A stretch of DNA of 64,000 bases from Lingula anatina (lineage: Eukaryota; Brachiopoda; Lingulata; Lingulida; Lingulidae). The stretch spans positions 62,001-126,000 of the forward strand of contig NW_019775670.1 of the NCBI RefSeq assembly GCF_001039355.2, given 5' to 3'. Position 1 is the first letter of the stretch, and the number at the start of each line of letters is the position of its first letter. This document shows positions 54,778-64,000 of the stretch, one piece after another. A program made the translations under genes and the position numbers. The notes under the pieces are model-generated. The model was not told the DNA's origin and searched no databases. It saw only the letters and a list, made by a program, of their open reading frames with translations.

Positions 54778-55717
54778 CTATTGCTTACTTCCAGCATTCA
54801 GTACAAAACTGGAATCCTTCTTAAACAGGTCAGAACCGTCCAACTTATTGATTTGCAAACGGTATCCACTATGGCGTATAAAGTACCCAGGAAAATTTAC
54901 AGACTCGTATGCAGTGTACTCGGGAAACCATTTATTTTCCCGTACGAAAAATGTCGAGTCCTGAGCAAAGATGTGCGAATTTCTCGGTCGGCTTGAGTGC
55001 TCCAGGTGTAATTTATACCCATAGTGACGTAAAAAGTATCCCGGATGGTCGTAGGATTCGAAGGAAATGGTGTTTGGTTGCTCTGTGAGACCCGGGGTGA
55101 TGATACGAAATAGTCGCTGGCCGAGCTCCGTCATGATGTAGGCCTCGCCTTTGACATCGTAGCCCCAAGTGTACGCTGGGTAGTTTTGTGATCTGATGTA
55201 GTATACTGAGAGAGTATGTGAATAACAGAGAATTAATAACATGTATTAAATATACAGAATTAGTTACATACTGTACAATGAGTGTACTGTACAAAATTTT
55301 TAATACAAACCAAGTATTTAGAGTGCATTTTTCATTTGAAGAACATTTGGAGGGGACATTCCTTGAAAGGGCATTTGATCAGTAGTCTTCTTTCCTCTAA
55401 AAGGCCCATCTCAAAACATTGTATGCATATGTTCTTTTGTAAGGTTTGTTTTGGAGTTCGACGACATTTCTTTTTCAGTCGTTATTACCATAGACAGCGG
55501 TCTTGGATTTCGGGGTTTTAATTACAACTAATCCTATTTAAATGTTTTAAACATGCGATATGCGTTTCTATTAAATAAATAAATTTATATAAATAAAAAC
55601 ATTCGGCTATGCCAGAGTGGGTCTAATACGTGATGAACAGCTTAACTTACCTTGTCCATGTGCCATGGAGACACACAAGAACAAAGCAAAGTACATGTAC
55701 CACGGTACTTGCGGCAT
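54778..55717 (-). CDS. Secreted single-domain AbfB (beta-trefoil) protein, gene 1
   Basis: Two exons, 55651-55717 and 54778-55205, give 164 residues. The first exon is a signal peptide, MPQVPWYMYFALFLCVSMAH, followed by GQ. The rest is one AbfB domain, the carbohydrate-binding beta-trefoil first described at the C-terminus of fungal alpha-L-arabinofuranosidase B. Its repeats are visible as SYDHPGYFLRH and SVNFPGYFIRH, with a degenerate first one (SQNYPAYTWGYDV), and as paired DSTFFVRENKW and DSSFVLNAG strands. There is no catalytic domain, so an extracellular lectin-like role is the likeliest; ligand unknown. It overlaps the right edge of duplication unit B and has a twin at 56873-57673. Confidence 0.88.
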
Positions 55718-56872
55718 GTCTGAACCCTGGAACCAGTAGGGAATGAATGGAAAAGGGACAAGTTCAGGTCTAAATATGAACGAACCATCCTTCAGATCAT
55801 AGTTAAATAGACAGGATTAGTAATCCAGGATAACCAAACCAAAGGCATACTTGCAGAAGGTCATTGCCAAGTCGTAATTTTGGTGTTATCTCCGTGAGAT
55901 CCTTCACATATCTGACACCACAGACGCTGGTTCTCACCACCCAGTCGTGACACCCTTTCGATTTTTGTTTGTGGTGTTTTAGAAAGAAGTTTCACTAATT
56001 AAACTGCTTAAATTGTATGTCTTTACAGTTAGTTATCACTCACTCAATCATTTCCTTCAAAAACGCACTGACTGGGTTATAAACAGATGTACCTAAGGCT
56101 GTTCCTGCCTGTAGCCTGTAGCCCGTGTATGGAGAATAAAGAAGTAAGGAAACTACAACGCTGGCTACTGTGTTCATTTTATTCATCGTTCACCTACAAA
56201 ATCAGCAACCAACCTGGGTTACACAACATTTATCTCCTACATGTAGGAAGAAACATATTGTCTCAGACCAGGGAGGTCTGAGGCTGGGGCAATTACATCA
56301 AGTTTAACTGAGTGAAGAAGGTGGTATCTGAAACTAACAGGAAAACACTCTTATGTTTGTACACGTTACTGGGAGATTGTTGGTGAATTCCAGTGAAATA
56401 ACGTGTTCTTTCTTTTTTGAGTGATGGTTTCTTTTTGAGTGATGTTTGGATGTGTATGTATTAATGTTATTAATCAAAGTGTATCAGAACCCGAAAGATG
56501 ACTTAAAATTGAGAATATCCACTGTCAGTTGTCAGATGCCATACTCAGAAATCTTCAGATTATTTGGATCCCCACCATAATGACAACTCCCAGGTGGTTA
56601 TTTTCCAACAATGCCAGGCTGTGGCAGGTCGCCTTAAAAAGAAAAAAAGATAGAAAGTGTATTTAGAAAAAAAAAGGAACTACCAGATTTTAGCGCAAAC
56701 CTTGACGTACATGTATGCCAAGTGAATAGGTTTTTATAATTGTACACGTCATTATCACCATTAAATGCTGCTTTTGGCAATTTTTTCGTCAACCGAGAAC
56801 GGTACATGTATGCCATATCTTGAGAAATCAATACTGGTTATTAGGAAGGAACTAAAGGTTGAAGAAACTTAA
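55718..56872. other. Spacer between the two AbfB genes
   Basis: The first 220 bp (55718-55935) match the upstream region of the second AbfB gene (57674-57905), including CCAAACCAAAGGCATA and GACGCTGGTTCTCACC, so the promoters were duplicated together. 56340-56700 matches the 3' flank of the first gene (54290-54660). The middle has nothing recognisable. Confidence 0.75.
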
Positions 56873-57673
56873 CTATAACTTACTCCCAGTAGTCAGTATG
56901 AAGCTGGAATCCTTCTTAAACAGATCAGAACCGTCCGACTTATCGATTCGCAGACGGGACGAACTGTGGCGGATAAAGGACCCAGGATAATTGACAGACT
57001 CGTATGCAGCGTACTCTGGAAACCATTTATTTTCCCGTACGAAAAAAGTCGAGTCTTGAGCAAAGATGTGCGAATTTCTCGGTTGGCTTGAATGCTCTAG
57101 GTGTAATTCACTCCCATAGTGACGTAAAAAGTAGCCCGGTTTGTCGTAGGATTCAAAGGAAATAGTGCCTGGTTGCTCCGTGAGACCCGGGGTGATGATG
57201 CGGAAAAGTCGCTGGCCGAGCCCCGTCATGATGTAGGCCTCGCCTTTGACATCATAGCCCCAAGTGTACGCTGGGTAGTTTTGTGATCTGATGTAGTATA
57301 CTGAGAAGGAACGTGAAAAATACAGAATTAATATCATTATCAAAGATATGGATCGAATTCGTTTCATAATGTACAAATTACAAAGTGTCCCCAATGTTAC
57401 AGACCAAGTTTTTACAGTGTATATTTTTATTGAAGAACACTTGGAGCGGCTTTTCAAGACAACTATTGCTATTAAATGTTTTAAACATAGGATATGCATT
57501 AAATAAAAATATTCAAGTCTGTCCTTTGTGGTTTCAGCTAGACCACTGACTATCTCTCGGCGATGCAAGAGAGAGTGCATACACGAGGAATAGCTTTACT
57601 TACCATTTTCCGCTTGTCCGAGCGTCATGGAAACGCACAAGACCAAAACAAAGTACCACGGTGTTTGGAACAT
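56873..57673 (-). CDS. Secreted single-domain AbfB (beta-trefoil) protein, gene 2
   Basis: Two exons, 57604-57673 and 56873-57300, give 165 residues. Signal peptide MFQTPWYFVLVLCVSMTLGQ, then AEN at the exon joint. The AbfB domain carries SYDKPGYFLRH and SVNYPGSFIRH motifs. It is about 85% identical to gene 1 over the second exon, which begins at the same base with the same phase-1 intron. Differences cluster in loops after the RH motifs (SELHLEHSSQ against YKLHLEHSSR; SSRLRIDKSD against GYRLQINKLD), where trefoil lectins often bind sugar. Both genes are intact. A longer open frame read through the intron toward 57580 is not the real N-terminus. Confidence 0.88.
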
Positions 57674-58917
57674 GTCTGCACCCTGGAATCAGTTAGGAAT
57701 GAATGTGAAATGGACAAGTTCATACCTAAATATGAACGATACAATCTTCAGTTCACAGTTAAATAGGCAGGATTAGTAAATCAGGCTTACCAAACCAAAG
57801 GCATAGGCCTATCTACAGAAGGACACTGCCAAGACGTAATATCCGTGAGATCCAGCGCGCATTCGACATCCCAGACGCTGGTTCTCACCGCCCAGTCGTG
57901 ACACTTTCAGTTTGTTCGACTAAATTTACCACTGAAATTGCATATGGCTTTTCGGTTAAATGTCACTCACTCAATTATTTCCTTTGTCGTCATCCTAACT
58001 GGGTTACAGTGTATACATGTATATACCTTAAACAGACTTCGCTATTGAACTACACCTTATATTTTGGCCTTTGCATCACAATCATTTGAAACCTGTGCAA
58101 AAAACAACTAGCTGGAGAAACCCTGTACTATATACATGTACCTCTTTGAGATGAGCATTATCATTCCTTACTGCACCAGACAAGCCTTTCAAATTATTTT
58201 TCTTTTGGACATTTATGGATTACGAGCAAATGAAGTCAATTTATGACCCTACTGTCTTGACATAAACCATCACTGATAAGCGAATACTTACCAAAGCCTT
58301 GGTTATCAATTATCTGCATTTCTAGAGATAAAACTCAACGAAGAAGTTATATGTTTAGACTACTACACGTAATATCTGGTCTTATGTACAGATAGTACTT
58401 CGTCTTCGATAGCTACAGAGTAAGACCAGGTCAAGTTGTTTGATAACTTACTTATAATGAACTTGCTCACATTCAAGGGGAAGGGTGTTATGAGATTGAA
58501 TATTACATTTAAGTGATGTTTTTTTATGGATCCAAATTGTCGATGATGATAAAAATGTCCATAAACCTTCGCATATACATATTGCAGTCATTTACACCGA
58601 CGGGAATAAGAATTTCAGAATTTCATTTTTTATTTGCATAATGACGGTTACATTTCTCCAGAAGTATGCTTTAGATATAAGATGCCGTCCCATATATCTT
58701 TACTGATTAAAGACCATTAATTGTTTGCTTAGTACAGACAACATCATTTGTCTATCAAGAAATGGAGACAGTAGACGCACTTGAGCATAGGCCTGAGCCT
58801 GATCGTATGACATTCAAGGATTGTAACCTCAACGAGACGGACGAACTTTGATGTAATATCTTTTGACAAACTAAGGATTCATCCATCTCGAGGAGGGCAA
58901 CCATCTGTCTGGTAGAA
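57674..58917. other. Divergent intergenic region, AbfB gene 2 and SLC46
   Basis: 57674-57905 is the conserved AbfB upstream region. The remaining 1 kb precedes the SLC46 start and shows no gene or clear repeat. Confidence 0.6.
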
Positions 58918-61900
58918 ATGGCGCTGAAAAAATGGTGGATGGACCACAAACACGACATGAGGCTGGTCATCACAATAGAACCCGCCACGTTTCTCTATAT
59001 ATTGTCTCTGTACTGTTCCTGGCCCGCAGCCCAGGCTCTTTACATCGAGAAAGTGTGCATGGGCAAATACAAATCAGAAGAAATTTGTAGCAATCTAACG
59101 TTTCACGACGTGGAGAGAGACTACGTCCAAACCGAGAGCTCACGCTGGTTCTTTTACAGCATTTGCCTAGAAACATTCCCGTCAATGATTGCAGCATCTT
59201 TCATGGGATCTTGGGGCGATCAAATAAATCGTAAAATACCTATAGTCATCCCGATTATTGGTCTACTGATAATGCACTCTAATTTTCTTTTGAACTCGAT
59301 ATTCATTGACTGGCATCCCGCTTTCGTTTTGATAAGCTATTTCTCCTCGGGTATTCTTGGGGGCATTGCGACGTTTTTGCTCTCAGCCTACAGCTACGTG
59401 GCCGTCGTGTCAAAGGGGAACAAAGAGCGCTTGGTTCGAATCAGCGTCACCGAAGGTGTCCTGCAACTGGCCGGAGCAATAGGGTTAGGCATCTCTGGTC
59501 TGCTTGTGGAAAACTTTGGGTTTCCTGCTACCTTCGGAGTCTCCACTTCTTCCGCCGCGGTGGCTCTAATTTACACATTGTTGTGGATAAAGAATCCAAT
59601 TTCCACAGAAAGCAAGGAGCAGGAGGCGATGTCAAAACAAGAACGAAATCTCTGTGCAAGATTGTTCGATTGCAACCATTTCATTGACTCCATGAAATGT
59701 TTCTTTGTTAAAAGAGAGGAATATCGCAGACTTATATTATGGCTGTCTCTGATAACTTTAATTCTGACAAATTTAACAATTGGAGGTAAGTGGATGACTT
59801 ACGGAGAAAACCAAGGTCTCATCGTGGACATACCAGAGTACACGTTTTTCTGTCAGAATCATAAGTATAAGTTCAGAACGATAATCTTTAAAAACAATGA
59901 TCTTTAAAAAAATTGGTTACAATATATCCCCTGTCTGTTTTCTTCTCGTGGAAATGAATAGGTGGGCGTTTGGAGTGTAAAACATACTTGTTGCTCCATG
60001 ACTTCTTTTTTTGTTTCAGCTGCAATGACTCTTACTCTATTATTTCTGCGATATGTGGTCCCAGGCTGGAACTTGACCCTGTACGGTATCTATGCTGCCT
60101 TGAAGAACGTCATGATGATGATAGCCCTGTTCCTTTTCATGCCTGTCGTGAAAAAGCTGGCCCTGGATGACACCACTGTGGCCATCGTGGGCCACGTAAG
60201 CGCCATTCTTGGAGTGGTGTTGCTGGCTTTCAGTCGATTTATCTGGATGGCTATGTTAGGTAGGTGAGCCGTCAAGGAAGGCATGCAAGTATTTTTATTT
60301 CAGTTTATTCATGTAACTTGTGGTATAAATTATTGAAATTAATATTATTTATATTTTTCATTCGAAGCCACGCATTGAAACCTGATGATACAAAATACTG
60401 AAAAACTCGTGTTAAGCAATCTGTCAATATATTTCAGTGCCTTTTGCGAACATGCTGTCGGCGTTTAGCAGCACAGCGCTCAGGGCAGTTGTAGCAAGAA
60501 TGGTTGGAAAACACGAACAAGGCGAGTCTCTCTCTTTCTCTTTCTCACTCTGTCTAGAGAGACTTGAGAGCTCACACATCAAGAATCAAAATGAGAGGAG
60601 ACATGTTTTTTTTTGGCTTCAACTTCCTAAATTCAATTTTTTAAAATAAAATTTGAAATTTGTGAACATTTTTCAGGAGAACATGAAAAAGTGCCTTTTC
60701 TTTCCTGAAATGTCGGGGCCCAAACCAGCCACTTTATTTTGGAATGTGGTTGAGGAGACTCTGGAGCCCTGGGTCAACATGACCCAGTATATGCGTGAAA
60801 GTATAACGGTTTAACATTTAATGATGATATATTGATATAGCTACTGATACCATTCTTTGATTAATCGGCGATTAATGAACTGTGCAGTCCGTTTTTTTTT
60901 TTCACAGGCAAAGCGTTTGCATTCGTTGGAAGCGCCCAGTCTCTGAGCGTCCTCTTGTCAAGCGTCATCTTTAATAACTTGTATCCAGAGACGCTGCATT
61001 TCTTCCCCGGGTTAAGTTATCTGCTATGTGCAGTACTTCTCCTAGTGGCCATAGTACTAACAATGTAAGTACATTGTATGTTTTAAACTTATATTTTGAA
61101 AACCTGGAATGGTGACTGACTTATTCGTTTTTTTATCCGTTGCTTGATACTAGTAATTTCTTTCTGCTATTATTATTATTATTATTATTATTTTGTTTGT
61201 TTGTTTGTTTTATGAATAACATTTGCTGGTTGTTTATTATCCTGGACGTGTTAATATTAAGACAATTTATGCAATTTTTATGCCTCAGAATCATTCGGTT
61301 CCGTATGCCCAAACCAGAAGTAAACGATACAATGAATAGCACTGCAACGCTAGACAAATCAGGTAACTGATACATGCATGCTTACTTTTTTATTTATTGT
61401 CGTGCTATATGCTATATGCACGTTTATGTTTATCACACCGTTTATCTGTACCAGTATTTGAAAAACTGTCTTTTTAAAGTCCTTGAGTTATATGTATTTC
61501 TTTTATCTTTAAAGAAAGGGGAAATTGTCCAGTTCACACTTCATTTAATTTTCGGTTTGTGTCCTAATAGGCCTATAATAACGGAATAACGGTGAATGAA
61601 TCTAAAAGCCCCATAAAACGGCCTTAGTGTACCATATTTATCTTCTAGACACTATTAGTGAACAAAGAGATAAATTCACTATATATCTACTGACATTTCC
61701 CTGGCTAATTATGTGAATATTTCTGGCCATCTACAACTATGGCACAGCATGGACGTCATCACTCAGGGGGCCTTTGGTGGGGCGCCTGGAGAGTAGGCCT
61801 ACTTATCTACACTGTACCATTAAAACTCTGTTTAGTATCTTAATGATTTTTTAATCGCCAAATGTTGTTTTTAGACTGAGATATATTGTATCCTGAACCT

Positions 61901-62020
61901 ACATGTACTGTACCTACCACGGTTTTCTATGTCATTTTAATATAAAGGTTAATCTGTCTTCCAGTTTCAGCTATTGCAATGAATGAAGTCATCACAGATG
62001 TGGAACAATATCCAGTCTGA
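58918..62020 (+). CDS. SLC46-family major facilitator transporter (proton-coupled folate transporter-like)
   Basis: SLC46 members are 12-helix importers, some proton-coupled and carrying folate or small muropeptide-like solutes. Exons: 58918-59785, 60020-60259, 60438-60521, 60908-61064, 61289-61362, 61965-62020, giving 492 residues. Features: N-terminal EPATFLYILSLYCSWPAAQA (TM1); a glycosylatable loop with CSNLTF; the MFS motif-A loop GSWGDQINRK after TM2; a long cytoplasmic loop rich in Lys/Glu between TM6 and TM7; and FANMLSAFSSTALRAVVARM (TM10). The C-terminal tail ends EQYPV. Intron 3 uses a GC donor (CAAG/GCGAGT). ATG 58918 has a good context (GAAATGGCG). Which SLC46 paralog it is cannot be told, nor can the substrate. 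Confidence 0.88.
61170..61208. repeat. (ATT)n and (GTTT)n tracts in SLC46 intron 4
   Basis: Eight ATT units followed by three to four GTTT units. Confidence 0.9.
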
Positions 62021-62160
62021 ATGGAAACAAGTTATAACACTGGAAGGAACGGGATTTTTACCTGTTGAGTCCTAAACGCGCATTACTGGTTACATTACTG
62101 GTTATATACATAAATGTTATCGGTCGTAACAATTAAGTAACTTAATTAATTTTGTTGCAA

Positions 62161-62166
62161 AATAAA
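62161..62166 (+). terminator. Poly(A) signal AATAAA, probable end of SLC46
   Basis: A canonical hexamer 141 bp after the stop codon. Confidence 0.5.
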
Positions 62167-63314
62167 CATATGAAAAAAGCAAGTAAAAAATTAAGTTTGA
62201 TCAAACTATACTATAGACCTAAATTTCAAATTTATGTAACAAACAAAAAATACGCTTTTGGATTGCGTGAGACTTTTAAATCGTTGTATTCCTTTTTTTC
62301 ATGGAAATAACATGAAGAGACTAAGAAATAAGATGTTTTATGTCTTTTTCAACATTGATTCTTTCAATACTTTAATCAAATAAATGGTTCACGTACAGTG
62401 TATGGAGTAAAACAAACAAATTAAATGGATAATTTAAAATACAAAAATAACCCAACTACCAGTAGAGGGTAGAGAAACAGGATTCATGTTCCTTGCAAGG
62501 GAGTGCGATGTTGGAGAAAATCGAACGATGGATTTTCAAGGTTTCCTACAAATAATTAAATGAGTGAATAAATATAGAAACCAACAATAAATAAATAAAT
62601 AAATAAATAAATAGACCTACAATGTCCAAAGAAAATTATAAAAGCAAAGATAATGATAAAAGCATAGCATACACTACATCACTAGATAGCCTGTTATTTC
62701 CACTAACGCAAAGGGCGTACGGGCGAATAATATTTAGGTTATAATAAAAAGAAAGAAAAAATTGCTCCATGTAATAAAGTCCCCCGCGTTTTCCTTATTT
62801 ATCCTTTAATTTCCAATATCGTTATTGAAACTAATCAAAACAATGTAAAATACTATAATAGCAAAGACAAAATAATTAAAACAAAAAATATCGGAAGACC
62901 TTTTCATCCTGATTGAAATGGATTCCTATCCCGCCATAAAAAAATACTCTCTACTCTCTTGTTCATGTGACTAAAAAACTACAAACTAAGAACTCAAACC
63001 CGTGATTTATGAAAAAAAAATTAAATATATTGGTATATCGTGGAGATTAGGCGAAATGTTAAAATTTCCTGAAAAATGTTCATATCATAACAAAAGCTGT
63101 AAAGAAATAACATTTTGTCATTTGTGTTTAACACATTGCATATTTCAAACATTCAATGTATTTTAATCACGTAGCTCGCTTCAATTTGACACAGAGGAAA
63201 ATATCGACTCTGATCCTCCTTTGATCAAATAATGTACGTATAACTTTATAATGTGGAAGTTTTACTCCTCGTCGGGCCTTTCTTGTGACCTTGAACTTTC
63301 ACACATGTTTCAAA
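62167..63314. other. Intergenic AT-rich region before the PP5-like gene
   Basis: Contains an (AATA)n tract at 62586-62613. No gene recognised. The last 100 bp should hold the promoter and 5' UTR of the next gene. Confidence 0.6.
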
Positions 63315-63459
63315 ATGGCGGAGCCCATCAGCGGAGATGGAAACGGAGATAAAAGCGCAAATTGTGATGAAGTGAATGGGATTAGCGCTAAAGTTGTATC
63401 AGAAGAGGACGCAAGACGTGCAGAGGAATTAAAGGAAAAAGCAAATGAGTTCTTTAAAA
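63315..63459 (+). CDS. PPP5C: First exon of a TPR-containing phosphatase, PP5-like (gene continues past the right edge)
   Basis: The exon encodes MAEPISGDGNGDKSANCDEV through RRAEELKEKANEFFK and ends at a GTAGGT donor. The last part matches the start of the first TPR helix of serine/threonine phosphatase 5 (ADRAEELK-xANxxFK pattern). The preceding acidic, Ala/Gly-rich tail is the usual variable N-terminus. ATG 63315 sits in AAAATGGCG and is the first in this frame. Other TPR co-chaperones share a similar first helix, so the name is probable only. Confidence 0.6.
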
Positions 63460-63557
63460 GTAGGTAGCACTAAGAGAGTCTCTGCTGGGAAGCTGTGTCT
63501 CTCTGTCACTCAGTTGGCACTCACTCACCCCTGTCACTGACTTGGATCTGCTTTTTA

Positions 63558-63585
63558 TGTACAGACACAGATGTGTCTGTACATA
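63558..63585. repeat. Perfect hairpin, 13-bp arms
   Basis: ATGTACAGACACA and TGTGTCTGTACAT separated by GA. It sits 100 bp into the first intron of the PP5-like gene, just before a (GTCGCC)n-type GC-rich stretch (63603-63645). Confidence 0.9.
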
Positions 63586-63689
63586 TTGCCATCACCTGCG
63601 TCTGTCGTCGCCGTCGCCGATCATGTCGCCGTCGCCGTCGCCGTGCACTTTCAGCGTTAACACCATAAGTGGAAGACAGTTTTACTTTT

Positions 63690-64000
63690 TGGCTTTATAT
63701 TTACAGAGCTGACTAATATTCATAAAACGCAGGTCAAGTTTGAAAATCAGCATGATCGGGCCATTATTGTAGAATTTATGCCGTTTTTAACACTTTTTAG
63801 CATATATGCAACACTGTTAACACATTTCAAGGAAAACCGATAGGCCTGTTGTCATGAAACTCACAGGAGTAATCAATCTTACTAAAACGCAGATCAAGTT
63901 CGAAAATCGGCATGATCGGGACACTATTTTAGTAGTTATGCTTTTTTTTTCACTTTTCAGCATATGTGCAACACTGTTAACACATTTCAAGGAAAACCGA
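63690..64000. repeat. Tandem repeat, unit about 160 bp, running off the right edge
   Basis: AAAACGCAGGTCAAGTT at 63724 recurs as AAAACGCAGATCAAGTT at 63884. Both are followed by GAAAATC-GCATGATCGGG, then ACACTGTTAACACATTTC and AAGGAAAACCGA. Just under two units are visible. Confidence 0.9.

Larger units (their letters stand above)
47163..54897. repeat. Segmental duplication, unit B (7.7 kb with insertions)
   Basis: Collinear with unit A from CTTATACCATCCCCGG to the interior of the AbfB gene, but longer by two insertions (48088-48320 and 48336-50489). Without these it is 5.3 kb, as expected. Past 54897 the AbfB gene continues intact, so this unit keeps the original arrangement. Confidence 0.9.

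Noticed and set aside
57301-57580. Extended N-terminus of AbfB gene 2 read through its intron
   Set aside because: A clear acceptor at 57301-57302 joins in phase to the signal-peptide exon at 57604-57673, exactly as in gene 1.

Overview
The window is a piece of an intron-rich, AT-rich animal genome. All protein genes are split by GT-AG (a few GC-AG) introns and their products match animal families: a BK-type potassium channel, mitochondrial TEFM, GPR137, phosphatidylinositol synthase, an SLC46 transporter and a PP5-like phosphatase. Long introns full of small inverted-repeat transposons and simple repeats suggest a marine invertebrate, perhaps a mollusc or other spiralian. That last step is inference; no gene here fixes the phylum.

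Layout. 1-32,628 (minus): the 5' two thirds of a Slo1/BK (KCNMA1-like) channel gene, with its 3' end beyond the left edge. At least 15 exons could be placed. They include two same-length, same-phase versions of the S4-S5 exon (13,683-13,834 and 16,053-16,204), a 54-nt in-frame exon in the S1-S2 loop, and a candidate STREX-like exon (512-694). 33,283-35,553 (plus): TEFM, head to head with the channel. 36,238-39,996 (minus): GPR137, tail to tail with TEFM. 41,728-54,897: a tandem segmental duplication carrying two complete phosphatidylinositol synthase (CDIPT) genes on the plus strand (42,882-46,165 and 50,693-53,961). The first unit ends in a truncated piece of an AbfB-domain gene; the second carries two DNA-transposon insertions absent from the first. 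54,778-57,673 (minus): two intact, secreted, single-domain AbfB (beta-trefoil) genes. 58,918-62,020 (plus): a six-exon SLC46 transporter of the major facilitator superfamily. 63,315-right edge (plus): first exon of a PP5-like TPR phosphatase.

The genes do not form one pathway; this is an ordinary gene neighbourhood. The most notable content is the modular channel gene. Its alternative S4 exon replaces the first of the three S4 arginines with aspartate, so exon choice would change the voltage sensor itself. Second come the nested history of duplication and transposon insertion around CDIPT, and the twin AbfB lectin-like genes. Exon boundaries were inferred by eye from splice consensus, phase continuity and family similarity, without transcript data.
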